64,000 nucleotides of DNA, from assembly GCF_018691265.1 (NCBI RefSeq), contig NW_024881321.1, positions 26,137,698 through 26,201,697 of the forward strand, in the 5' to 3' direction. Below the pieces are notes generated by a model, which saw only the letters and a list, made by a program, of their open reading frames with translations, was not told the origin of the DNA and made no database searches. The first letter of the stretch is position 1; every line of letters begins with the position of its first letter. The stretch comes from Tyto alba. Taxonomy: Eukaryota; Chordata; Aves; Strigiformes; Tytonidae. Shown in pieces: positions 24,835 through 36,463 of this stretch. Position numbers and translations under genes: made by a program.

Positions 24835-25375
24835 AAGAAATATTCAGGCAAGCCTCCTGGGCTGCATTAGTTCTGCACTCTCCAGTACAAGAGAAATATG
24901 GACGTGCCAGATCAAGTCCAGAGCAAAGGGCCATAAAGAATATGAAGGGATTGGAAAGTCTGTCATATGAATAGAAGATGAGAGAGATGGGACTGTTCAT
25001 TTTGGAGAAGACAAGGCTCAGAGGGATCTTCTCAGTGTATATGGGTACCTGATGCAGGGGTACTAAAAGGTCAGACTGTTGGCGATTCTTAGTGACCAAA
25101 CAATGGACAATGTGAACAAACTCAAATACAGGAAGTTTTACTTAAACATAAGAAAAAAGTTCTTGCTGTGAGAATTGTGGAACACTGTAATAGACTGTCC
25201 AGAGAGGCTATGGATTGATATCCTTGGTATTTTTCCTAAGGTGGGTTGGTATCCTGGGAGATATTCAAAACCTAACTGGATAAGGTACTGAGCAACCTGC
25301 TCTAGCTGACCCTACTTTTAGCAGCAGGGGCCATTCCCAGAGACCTCTCCCTGAACAATTCTGTGATTTCTGTGA
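24835..25375 (+). mobile_element. CR1 LINE 3' region, diverged
   Basis: The order of CR1 blocks is preserved: 'ctccagtacaagagaaatatgg', 'gtccagagcaaagggccataaag', 'gagagagatgggactgttc', 'ttggagaagacaaggctcagagg', 'aagttttacttaaacataag', 'gtccagagaggctatgg', 'gagatattcaaaacctaactgg', 'gagcaacctgctctagctgacc', and a terminal 'aacaattctgtgatttctgtga'. A ~35-bp insertion near 25205-25245 partly repeats the 'ttggtatcctgggagat' neighbourhood. It covers the last part of ORF2 and the 3' UTR and is broken by many stops. Confidence 0.88.
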
Positions 25376-26974
25376 AAACACTGCAAGTGGCCAAAATTAA
25401 ATATTTCTTAATATCTAACATGTGATGAGATAAATTTCTCCCTTAAAGTCTAAGTTGTTAAATTTACTTAATAAAAGTTTATTAGTAAGTAGAACAAATT
25501 ATAATCTTCAGATTTTATTTATGTAGAGCATACATAATTTACATAAAGCTATATAAAATATGTATATAAACTTTTCTATGTTTACAGCATTATATAAATT
25601 TTATGAAATAAATTAAATACTCTTCCCAATATTTCCCATTTGTTTGGATAACCAAGTAATGTTTCGTTACAGCTTGTCTTTGAGAAAAAGCTTGTATCTG
25701 TGCCAAGAGTGTTGCAGCAATTGTAACATGACCAAAATTGGCATGATTTCTTGATGCTTCTGCAAAGTTGTTATGAGCGTAAGATTCCCTGAACTTTCTT
25801 GGCTCTTATTTGAATAGGAGTGAGATTCATGTGAGAGTTTATATGCCTACAGTAAATAACCCAATTCAGCTTTCAGAAAGCCATATAAGTTAGGCTTTTG
25901 TGACATTGGTAAGTATACAACTTGTCAAGGCATATTTCATCTTTTGTTTACTTCTGACATAACAGAATACATGATAAAGTCTCAGCAACAGGAGTCATGG
26001 CATAATGAAAGGTTTTCTGCCTTCTTCAGTTCGGGTAAAATATAAAAATGGAAAACCTTTACACTTTTAATGTACCCTTTTAGAAAAATTATTCTGTAAG
26101 GTGTTTAGAAAATAATTTTTCATGGACAACTTTTACATAGTATATAGTATTATTTATTTTTCAAGATTTAAATTGGTAATTTTAAGTGTCAACAAATATT
26201 TATACATATTTGGAAACATTTTGCTGCCATCAATGGGAAACAATAGACTTCATCTTTCAAGTTCCAATTCAGTATTTTTCATATGATTATATATAGATAA
26301 CTATAGTGATAAATTCATGCCTATTTTTCTCCATGGAAAAAAATGGGCTTTTTATGGCTCACTGGTCCATTAAAATCACAGCTAATCATAAACTAGCAAT
26401 AGAGATGTAGTGGTATTTAGAAAGGACAGAGGCCAGCTTGTTAGACAATATGTGGTGTATAGAATTCAGTTATTCAACTTACTGTTATCTACTCAGGAAC
26501 ATAATTTATACTGACAGTGTAGAATTTCCGTGTGTCTAAGAAACCTATACAAACTTACCAAACACTAAAAATCAGTCTAGGACAGCCTTTAAAGAAAGCT
26601 TTAATTTTAATATGGTAGTTCCAAGTGAATAGTCTCATAAACATTAATATACTAATTGGTTTTTTTTTTGTAGTATACTTGTAGTATATATGATGTTCCA
26701 TCTTGATGCACACTACCATTACAAAGACCTTTTAACTATACTACAATATGTAGGCCATATGTTGCAGAAATAGCAAGGGGAAACCCAGAAGTTCCTATTA
26801 AAATAGGTCCTGCAACCCGTCAACATTCTGAATTTATGCAAAGGATTTTTTAGCTCAAACTCTCACATAAATGCTGATATGTCCTCCAATGAAACATTGC
26901 AACAATATTATGACTATAATGTATAACTCAAGAACAGTACTTAGAGTTCATTAACATACAATTTAAGAACGAAG
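25376..26974. other. Unique, very AT-rich DNA, nothing seen
   Basis: Among the most AT-rich parts of the window (for example 25440-25620 and 26090-26220). No open frame of note and no repeat that I recognise. Confidence 0.6.
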
Positions 26975-27235
26975 AGGGCTGCTTGGTCTACATATGAAAA
27001 GAAGGTGAAGGAGAAATATAAGAATTTTCAGGTCTATAAAAGATTATTATAAAGAGGAAAGAAAATATTTGTTCATGATTGCCATGATGAGTAAGATGAG
27101 ATAGCAAGCTGTGATTCCTATGAGGAAGGTTTGTATTACACATTAGGAAAAACTTCATGGTGAAGATAATGAAGTTCTCAAAAAAGACAAACTGCAAGAG
27201 TTGCATCTCTCTACAACTAAAGAATGAGCAATGCT
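26975..27235 (+). mobile_element. Old CR1/L3-like LINE fragment
   Basis: A decayed piece of an older amniote CR1 type, distinct from the avian copies at 12339, 24835 and 29225. Recognisable blocks in order: 'gagggctgcttggtctacat' with 'gaaaagaaggtgaaggaga' (the ORF2 'L-FSLxKRRLRGD' region), 'aaaagattattataaagagg', 'atttgttcatgattgcc', and 'attacacattaggaaaaactt'. This order matches the 3' ORF2 region of CR1/L3 LINEs. The 3' end with its terminal repeat is not visible. Confidence 0.65.
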
Positions 27236-29224
27236 AAATTCCATGTGTATCATATTGTTGTGACATTATTCCTATCTTCACAGAAGACTGTGGATTGTTA
27301 CAAATTGGAACAATATTAAAAAGCCTCCTCTCATATGTATTGACATTTTACATGAAAAAATTCATGCATTTTAGAAGACAATTATTTTTTTTTCAGAAGA
27401 AAATGCCTAAAAATTAAACTATATGCAACTCATGGAATTTATATTAGAATAATTCAATAATGCCATATTATTTTATATTAAAAATAGAACTTTCATTCTC
27501 AAACTTACAGTCTGCAAAAGATAGCTGTAAACTATGTAAATCAATAACAAATTGTAATATACAACAAATATATTTACTGGCTTATTGTCATCATAGTGAT
27601 CACACTGGTCTCCACATTTTCAGGTTCTTCCTTCTTCCTTGCATTCCTTCCTTTTTTCTGGATAAATAAGTTCTCTTTTCCTTTACAGTAATTCCTTTCA
27701 AGGTGAGGAAGGCAGGGCAGAAATAACCTGCTGACTGGGTACCACTGATATCTCACTGAGAATGGTTAATTATTTAAGTTATAAGACATGATGACTGACA
27801 TAAATACATAATTACAGCTCCTATAATGCAGAAGAGCTGGCATGTCTCCTATAATTTACTGCTGATTCTCACCTCTGTGTATGAGACAAGAGGAAATCAG
27901 AACTGGGTACAGATTTATAAGGTATGTTGTAACTGTAGACAATTAAATGAAGCTTAATATTTTATATGAACATAATGTGAATTTGTATGTTGTTTATTTT
28001 AAGAGGAAGTTAGCTGGAGTTGAAGTATCATATATTTGTGACATTATATTTTGGTTTCCATTCTACGTGATGCATTTTTTTATGTGGAATTCTTTATCAT
28101 CTTGAAGACAGTGAAATTTCATTTTATAAAGTGTTCATATTTCCAGTTTACTCATTGCAAGTTTAAGTAGATAGAAGTCATCCAAAACTGAGTTTTGCTT
28201 CCTATCGTATTTATCAGTTAATATCTTCCAGTCTTTTTTTTTTTATCCCAGACAATGATTTTTCTTTCTTGAAACTCTTTTAACCAGAGAAATTAAATAT
28301 AGTCTGATCTAGTGCCTACTGAATTCACTAGTCAGTAAAGTGATCATCCATTTAATAACCATTTGATACAGTTGACAAATTTTCTATGTACTATTGCTGA
28401 AAAAAAGTTTCTATCAACACAGACCCTGGGTGGGCCTAATATGAAATATTTATCACAGAACTAAGTTACTAAATATATAAATCCTTAACTAGATAACTAA
28501 AGTGTTAAAATATCAGCACTATGGAATAGCTACAGAATATGAAACTGAGGGAGTTTAAGCCCATCTAACTATAGCTTTATATGATGGTATTGTTTCCTGT
28601 TTTAGCAGTTTAAATAAATTTTACCTTATTTTTTTAGGAAGTATAAGGATCAGATCAGATTATTTGCTGCTAGTCATTGTGTGGCTTCTGGTAAAATCTT
28701 AAAAGGTCAGGCGAGGTAAAAATGCCTTTGAAAATTCCAAGATTAGGCATCACAAGAGTAATAACTCTCTCCACTGCTAAACCCAAGCCATTCTTTGAAG
28801 CTATTAGAAAGTATTTAAGATTGTCCATCCTTTTCTGTATTTTACCTATTTAAGGTCCCAGCAAAACTAACTGCAAGGTCAACCTAAGAGACAAATTTAG
28901 TAATAATTACAAAACTCAGGTTTTTTCTTGGGTTTGTGTAGGACAAGAAAGATTGAGATATTCCTTGAGCTTGATTTGCCCTACGGATTTACTGGTGCTC
29001 CTTACAGTCCTGGTCTTTTGAACCTAGTCTTCCTTTGAAAGGAAACCCATATGTGTAGGAGACAGATGTGCAATTCAGTGTATTCAAAAACATTACCTTT
29101 GGGAACAAGACTACCAGGAGCACCATGGAGCAGAGGACCTACTTGCCATGTAGTGTAGACTATCTTGCTTAGGTTTTGTGAACACCTGTGAAATCTATGA
29201 AAGAAAAGAAAACTAAATTTCTGC
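27236..29224. other. Unique AT-rich DNA, nothing seen
   Basis: No recognised repeat or exon. Open frames are short (27460-27669 plus, 27574-27756 minus) and overlap on opposite strands. Confidence 0.6.
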
Positions 29225-29895
29225 TGTGACTGATTTGACGGTGTTGAACGTGAGCCAGCAACGTGCCCTTGTGGCAAAGAAAGCTAATATTATTCTGGGA
29301 TGCATTAGGAGGAGTGTTGCCAGCATGCTGAAGGAGGTTATCCTTCCCTCTACTCAGCACATTTGAGGCTGCACCTGGAGTACTGGGTCCAGTTCTGGGC
29401 TCCCCGGTATGAGAAAGACATGGTCATACAGGAGGTAGTCCAGTGAAGGGCCAAGAAGCTGATGATGAAGGGAATGGAGCACCTCTCCTCTGAGGAAAGG
29501 CTGAGAGAGCTGGGACTGTTCTGCCTGGAGAAGAGAAGGCTTGAGAGGATCTCATAAATGTGTTCAAATACCTGAAGGGAGGGTGCAGAGAAGATGGAGC
29601 CAGACTCGTTTCAGTGGTGGCATGTGACTGGATCAGGAGCAATGGGCACAACCTGAAACACAGGAGGTTCTACCTGAACATGAGGAAACACTTTTGTACT
29701 GTGAGGGTGCCTGAGCACTGGAATAGGTTGTCCAGGGAGGCTGTGGAGTCTCTTTCCTCGGAGATATTAAAAATCTGTCTGGACATGTTCCTGGGAAACA
29801 AGCTCTAGGTGGCCCTACCTGAGTAGGGTGGTTGGACCAGCTGACTGCCAGAGCTCCCTTCTAACCTCAAACATTTTGCGATTCTCTGATTCTTT
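29225..29895 (+). mobile_element. CR1 LINE 3' part, youngest-looking avian copy
   Basis: About 670 bp that follow avian CR1 closely: 'gtggcaaagaaagctaat', 'attctgggatgcattaggag', 'gaggctgcacctggagtac', 'ccagttctgggctcccc', 'gctgagagagctgggactgtt', 'ctgcctggagaagagaagg', 'gggcacaacctgaaacacagg', 'ctggacatgttcctggg', 'caagctctaggtggcc', and the end 'aacattttgcgattctctgattct'. This spans the C-terminal part of ORF2 and the 3' UTR. In-frame stops show it is dead. The 3' half is nearly the same as 12339-12500, including the uncommon 'aatctgtctggacatgttcctggg'. A solo LTR begins 63 bp downstream. Confidence 0.92.
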
Positions 29896-29953
29896 AGCAA
29901 TATTTTTTTTCCTATTTATTTTCTAATAATCCCATCATCTTGTTTGTCTTTTT

Positions 29954-31025
29954 GATTTTGTCATGGTTTGAACCTGGTCGGCAGCCAAACACCGCTCAGC
30001 CTCTCACACCTCCTTTCTCTTCCAGCGATGAGAAGGGACAAATGACTTTGCATTCGAATGCCAGGACTTGGCATTCGAGATAGGACCCGGAGGGGAAAAT
30101 CACCCATTATGGTTATGGGCAAAAGGCAGACTTATTAAGGAAAGAAAATAAAGAACATAGATTTGTTACAGACACTGACAACAACACTTAACAGAGTAGG
30201 ACAGTGAGAAGCATTGCCACATCTTGAGAACACCTTCCCCCCACCCCTCCCTTCTTCCCGGGCTCAGTTCTGCTCCCGATATCTCTACCTCCTCCCCCAG
30301 TGGCGCAGGGGCAGGGAATGGGGGGTGCAGTCAGTGCTGCTGCTTCTTCTATCATCAGTGGGGGGAGCTTCTGGAACTTCTCCCCATGCTCCATCGTGGT
30401 CCTCCTCTCACAGCAGTCAGTCCTCCACAAAATTACTCCAACATGAGTCCCTCCCACGGGCCACAGCGTTCCCCACACTGCTGCGGCAGGGGACACCAAC
30501 TTTCTCCAACTGGAGTCCCTCCAGTGGGCTGCTGCCCTTCCCGAGCTGCTCCGGTGTAGGACACCCCCTCATGCTGCAATCCTCCCAGCACCAAACTACA
30601 ACAGCGGGCGCCACCTTTTCCCACAAGACCACAGCCAACTTTGGGCACAGCACCTTGATCATCCATGTGAAGTGCAGGCCATAAATCAGTGTCTGCTCCA
30701 CCATAGATCTTCATGGGTGGTGGTGGGGGGGCCGCCCTGCCGTCTCACCACAGGATACAGGGGGGTCTCTGCTCCAGCACACCTCCCCTCCCCTTTCTTC
30801 CTCTGTTCCTTCACTGACCTTGGTGTTCACACAGCTGCTGCAACTCCTCCTTGCAAGTCCAACTCCTCCTTACTACGTCCCTTCTTAAATACCTTATCGC
30901 AGAGGCGCAGCTGTTTGGCTCAGTTTTTGAGCAGAGGTGGGTCTGACTTGGAGCTGGGGGAGTTTCAAGAAGCTTCTCACAGAGGGCCACCCCTATAGCC
31001 ACTCACTCCAACCAAGTATAGATTT
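29954..31025. repeat. 5-bp target-site duplication GATTT around LTR-A2
   Basis: GATTT occurs at 29954-29958 before the LTR and at 31021-31025 after it. Like the ATGCC pair around the other complete A element it is a perfect 5-bp match and sets the LTR borders, even though the outer base pattern at the 31020 end has mutated from ACA to ATA. Confidence 0.8.
29959..31020 (-). mobile_element. Solo LTR family A (A2 type), complete
   Basis: A 1062-bp LTR in reverse orientation that matches the plus-strand copy at 42989-44045 very closely, including a shared CACTTCACATGGATGATCAA block and the 'tcgaatgccaagtcctgg' U5 segment, which the A1 copies lack. The terminal base pattern is TGTCATGG on the plus strand; the other end has decayed to AGTATA. 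Compared with A1 it lacks about 27 bp near the 5' end, and the CCAAT box is mutated (TTTGG at 30914-30918). The TATA-like element is at 30894-30902. The poly(A)-type hexamer reads AACAAA. There is no internal sequence, so it is a solo LTR. Open frames of 93-156 codons overlap in several frames and are not credible genes. Confidence 0.9.
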
Positions 31026-32960
31026 GAAGAATCAATCCATACATAATTAATCTACAATCACTTTTCTATATGATAATAGGTAATATAGATCTCAGCATGA
31101 GTTATCATTTTTTTTTTTTTTTAATGTACATTACTTTGCAGTTTTCAACACTTTCATTAGCTGTGTAGTTCCCCTTTTCATTCACCATCTTCAACATCTT
31201 CTGAAGCTTGTCATATTGATTTTGGCTTGACTGGTTGAAGAGTTGAAGAAATACGTGGATACTAAATATTTTAATACTAAATATTTTGCCATTCCATAGT
31301 TTAATAGTCTTACACTCAAATACATGATGCTTTAAAAAACTTATATCCTTCCTACATTAATCAAATTAGCTGATTTAAGTTTTCAATACATTTTTCAATA
31401 AATTATAGTATTCTTTCTGGTTTTTAATCAAAATTTGAAGTATTTCCAAACTCTAAAGGAGGCATATGCAGCTAATTCTATAATATTTTTTTTAAAAAAA
31501 GGTTGCTCTTCTGACTAATTTGTAAAAATCTTTTTTATAACATACAAATATGTTATGCATTAAAAAAAAAAAAAAAAAACAAAAAACAACTTGCATATAG
31601 AAAGACAATTTTTAACCATTAATAATAATAATAATAAATAATAATAAATGCCTTTCTGTCTCTACACTTTTAGCCAAAGAACAGTTGCATATTTTAACCA
31701 TAATGGTAATAAATAATTTGCTTGAAGAAAGATTATTCTTTTCCTTTTCTTTATGAAAAAGCACTGAATTTTAAAAAGCCCAGACATCCCTGTATCTCAA
31801 AGAAGGAAAACTTAGTTATTCTTCCAGGTATAATGTACTGAGCCTTGAATGCTCATGCAACACATATTTGCTCTACCTTTGAATATTAAGAAATATTGTC
31901 TGTTGTTTTGTTGTTCGGCTTTTTTTTTTTTTTTTTTCCTATCCAGAGTTTTATAATAGTTCAAAATTGCTAGTGAGATCTGCCAATATCTAATTAAATG
32001 CAATAGACTTAAATAATCTCTTCACATTTACTTTAATTTCTCTTCTGAGTACTCAGGAAATTTATTTCTAACAATTTCATTTAACTGGATAATTCTATGG
32101 ATTGGTGTTTTGTTTTGTTTTGTTTTTTTTTATTTATTTTTTTTAGATATAGTTATTATAAGAACATAGTGTGAGAAGAAGAAATAAATTTATGAGGCAA
32201 TCAGGGCATAGCTAAAGGAATTTTAGTAAACCCTAAGCATTTCTTTCTTTTGTGAGGTGGCATATTTACACAAATTTTGTTAAAAGTAAAGATTTTCTTT
32301 CATTTTTCCCTTGAGCAGTGAGAAAATATACAGCCATTAGATAAAAAAATGCTGATGAAGAAATATATTCAGCCCAATGCAGTTGTTAAAACTGTGATTT
32401 TCTTGTAAATTTTTACAAGATACAAACCACCATCTATAATTCCCATAAGCATTGTGTGCTTCATTTTGGGATGTTGTGGGTTTTTTTGTTGTGCCCTGTG
32501 GTCAACTGCAAGTTTTCTAAAGTTGGCTTATTTATTGTGCTGAATTCATTTAGTGATGCCACAATCCTATAGCACAGTTCTGACAGATTGGTTATGAATA
32601 GATCTGAGGGGAGGAACATCTTCTTGTAAAAGAAGTGTTAATGGTCATACTACAAATACTGATGTAACAATTTAAGGTGAACCTTTTCCTGTTCTCTACC
32701 TTCACTCACCCAAGTCAACTAATAAACTGATGAGAGGTCTCAGCAAGATACAAGGGTGTCCACTTTTCCTTAGAACAAGCCAAGATGATTCTACCTGAAA
32801 AAAAAATTATATTTTTCTGCCAGAGAAGGGATTGCTTGATAATATATGTTTATATATAGAGAGAATGAAATTATAAAGATTTTCAGGAATCAAGAACATA
32901 AAAGACTTTAACATCAAGTGCATTAATTATCTGCAGAGTTAAGGCTTTACACAAAAAGGT
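31021..32960. other. Unique AT-rich DNA with A/T tracts, no gene
   Basis: Contains A18 at 31562-31579, T18 at 31920-31937, an (AAT)n-like patch near 31620-31648, a TTTTG-rich run at 32107-32140 and a 15-bp tandem duplication (ATACTAAATATTTTA) at 31259-31288. No coding sequence recognised. Confidence 0.6.
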
Positions 32961-33125
32961 GAGGGTTTAGTGGTTGAATTACTTGTTTGGAATTCAGGAA
33001 ACATGGGTTACCAAAGTTAAAATTCACATTGAGAAAGGCCCAAAGACACTAAATGTAACTTAGCTACAGTTTAGACACTTAAATCCAAGCATATTCTTCT
33101 CAAATCCATGCCTAAATGTAGTTCT
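32961..33125 (+). mobile_element. MIR-like (CORE-SINE) fragment
   Basis: The first part reads GAGGGTTTAGTGGTTGAATT followed by 'acttgtttggaattcaggaaacatgggtt'. This fits the tRNA-related head of amniote MIR-type SINEs ('agtggttagagca…gcctgg-attcaggagacctgggtt'). The following 'gcccaaagacactaaatgtaactta' and 'acagtttagacacttaaatcc' resemble the tail seen in reptile-lineage copies. It is old and diverged, so I cannot set exact ends or a subfamily. Confidence 0.45.
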
Positions 33126-33607
33126 TGCTCTATGTATTCTAAAACTATATTGATTTTGAATGGGCTGGATCCTCACAGTTAATGTTACTACATGCTATTC
33201 TGATATCAATCCTTAAAACATGCATGTCTAAGACCCCACAAAAGAATATAACTTTAGATAGACCTTTCTACAGTATTTCTCTGTGGCTGATTTCTGTAGC
33301 ACAGAATCTCTTTGGTGATTTACAACCTCTGAAGTAAACTGAGAGTCTAATGCATGAAGAAGATGTAGAATGCCTGTAGAAGTCATGGAATTCAGTACAC
33401 CAATGCTCAAGAATCTTTATGGATCTGGCATCTAGACCAGGATGATTGATTTTTCATTTCTACTTACTGACATAAGTATTCCACCATTATTGCCCTATTC
33501 TATTATATATTTAGCTGGTTACAGAATGTCATTTGGTCTAAATTTAGGATCTCTGAAATGTGGATAGTAGTTCTTTTTTCTATTCTTTTCCTTTGTTACA
33601 TACACAT

Positions 33608-33700
33608 ATATTTTACTCTTTGAGGCAGGAACTTTACAGAGTATGTATTTTATTTTTATGTCTGTAACATAATATAGTTCCACTTTTGATATTTAAGGTC
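33608..33700 (+). mobile_element. L2-like LINE 3' tail (tentative)
   Basis: The segment ACTCTTTGAGGCAGGAACTT with the following 'tatgtctgtaacataatatagttcc' resembles the L2-type 3' end ('taagctctttgaggcagggact…tgtctgta-agcgcctagcaca'). Only about 90 bp are comparable and divergence is high. Confidence 0.35.
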
Positions 33701-35089
33701 TACCTTTGGAAAAAAAAAATGAACTTTAAACATGACTTACTTTGTCTCATCTCTTTGTACCTTTGATACTTATTGCAATGCCTATGATTGCTAAGTGGTT
33801 GGTTGCGTTATACTTGTAGCTGAGTTTGTGATTAAAGGAAGCTGGAAATATCATCAACCTTATTGCACAGACTGTAAGTTAACACTGCTAAGAATACCTA
33901 TTATACACTGTGGGATGCTGTAGACTTTAATACCACCAGTTGAAAGCGGCACAGATGCAATTAAGGCATCACTAAGCACTGAACACCGTGCACTCCACAG
34001 GTGAAAATTAAAGTCTGTGTTTCACAGTGCTTCCTACCAGGCTGCTCTCTGCTGCTTTCTGTAATGCTTCACAGGCAGCTAGGCCACCTTCTGCACTGGG
34101 GGGTATGTTTTTCTTCTCAGTAAACTTTTATAAATTTTAATAATGCTAGTAGGAGTTCAGAGTATGCTTTAGAAAGAGCCTGCTTGCTTTGTGCATTTTT
34201 AAAAATAATGGTTTTATTTATTTTTCTGAGTGTAAAAACAAACAGAAGCAGATTATTATATAATTGCAAGGAGGTACTTCGGAGCGTGATTTATGTTGTT
34301 AATGTATAACTGAAGGTTGAAGGTAACTAACCCTGTGTTTCGTCTGGCAATCAAGGACTGTAATAATGACCTTTTAAACTATGCACTGTTTCATTTCTTG
34401 TATAACTTTTAAGTCCCAATTCTATTTCTTTGTAATCTAATAGAAACTGATTTCCTTTTAAAGTGTGAGGATTTTTTTGTTAGACTAGATTATAAAGACA
34501 AGGAAACACTCAGTTATGCAGAAGTCTGAAATGTGTTTTACTTATATTTTTTCCTTCACAGTATCAGTCTTTAAGAGAAAAAAAATAGTCTTCTGCTATA
34601 AATTCTACTTATATGCTGAGCCCACTAAAAGAAGCATGTTGTGTAGAAGAGGTCTCTGCAGAAAACTGCAATATCCTGAGGTCAAAACCTCCATTATTAG
34701 AAGATATGATATGATTCATTGACATTTCTATAAGATAGATTTATAGGCCTATCATTCTGTCTTTTAAGTTACAGGAACTACTATAGCTCATAGAAAAAAA
34801 ACAAAACAAAACAAAAAAAACACACCAAAAAGCATGAAGTTGCAAATTTTGAGAGCAAAAAAGGGACCTTGTGCAGTGTATAAATTTTGTTTTGAAAAAA
34901 ACAGACTCTTTGTTCTCTCTGGTCATGAAGAAGGGAGTTATACTTCCTTCCCTAGCCCCATTTACCTTCAGGATTTGGTAATGGTGATTTCAGGTCTGTT
35001 TGTAGCAACATGCCTTGAGATCATTTGTAGGAATTAGCACTCAAATCCTTAAAATACATCTATTTTATATTTATGAAGCTTGTGGATTT

Positions 35090-35114
35090 CACACACACAC
35101 ACACACACACACAC
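35090..35114. repeat. (CA)n microsatellite
   Basis: Twelve perfect CA units after GGATTT, ending in CCCCCAA. Short enough to be only mildly variable. Confidence 0.9.
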
Positions 35115-36431
35115 CCCCAATTTCCTTTCAGGTTATTTCAACACATTTAAGATTTGAAAATCTAAAATAAAACTAGAATTCTGCCTTTTACTGATAAACT
35201 CAGGGTTTAATTTTACTTTAGGACAATGCAGAAAAGTGCAATTTTGCTGTTGATCTACAACTGCAGCATGTTGAATGGTAGGAGTGATGGCAAAAACTCC
35301 TTTAAATGTTGAATTTCAGAAGCCTTTGATAACAGCAAGTGATATATACATTGCACAGGAATAAGTGCCCAAATTTTTTTGTTACACAGTAAGTCAGTGG
35401 AAAAAAAAATGCTACCTATAGATGTAGCTGAAACTAGGGAAGCAACACACATTTTGTGAAAATGTGTTATCCATTTATGAAATTGCACACCTTCATTACT
35501 GAGCACAATATCAAAAGCTGTGTTGAATAAACTTTTTCTAACTCTCTGAAGACGTAAGCTGCATTTCTGTTGTTTGCTAACATAGAAGCACTCTTTTTGA
35601 TGGAAAGTGCTGGAGAGGAGCTGGAAATCTTTTTCATCACTGAGTTTCCAAGGCAATAATTTAAAAACATCTAACTTCATAAATGAAGATAGATTCCCTA
35701 ATTTTGCTTTTTCTTGTAGAAATTAGTTAAAAGTCTAAAAGATTGCCATTTTTTGATATACAGGATTTTTCTAAGAGGAAAGTTGATCTAGATTGAGTTG
35801 GCTCTCTTTGGTGCAATAATGTTGAATATTATTTGCATATAATCTTTTTCAGGCTAGAGAGATTCAGAGATTATGTAGTTGACAGTGTCTCATTTTGAAC
35901 AACTGTGGAGTTTGGGATTTGAGATGTACATAGTGTGAATGGAAATGGTTAAAAGTACTGCTTTTAACTGAATTTTGCTGTAGTCTGGAATGCATACACA
36001 GTTTTAATATGGAGACATAAATAAAACCACCCCAAAACTGTAACCTGGATTAATCTTAATTATTCAAGTGATATTTTTTTTTTTCCTATAGATTCTTTTT
36101 CATCTGTCTGTTTGATCTTTTTTTCCAATTTTCTGTAATTGCAGAAAAGTATAGATATGGCAGGAGACACACACTTGTACTAAGGGAAGATTTTCACTAA
36201 AGTCGAAGTGGCTGAAAAGTACAGGCCTTGACTTTCAGTGGGATTTAAACTCCTGTAGTCTGATTTTATAAACTCCACGTAATATTTATCTTTTGTAAAC
36301 TTGTTAAATTTATTAATTTTAGAGTAAAATGGAAAAACCAGTTTGTGGCTCTCAACATCTTGATGTAGAACACCAGAGGTAAATGTTCTTTATTTACAAA
36401 GAAGCTATGATCTGGCCTTTTGTTCAATGTA

Positions 36432-36438
<7 letters not shown>

Positions 36439-36463
<25 letters not shown>
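36439..36463. repeat. T25 homopolymer
   Basis: Twenty-five uninterrupted T on the plus strand, followed by CCCTCTAG. No retroposed body recognised beside it. Confidence 0.85.

Noticed and set aside
35255..35680. 141-codon open frame, minus strand, the longest outside repeats
   Set aside because: No recognised domain, an overlapping 67-codon frame on the same strand, and about one such frame is expected by chance in 64 kb of AT-rich DNA read in six frames.
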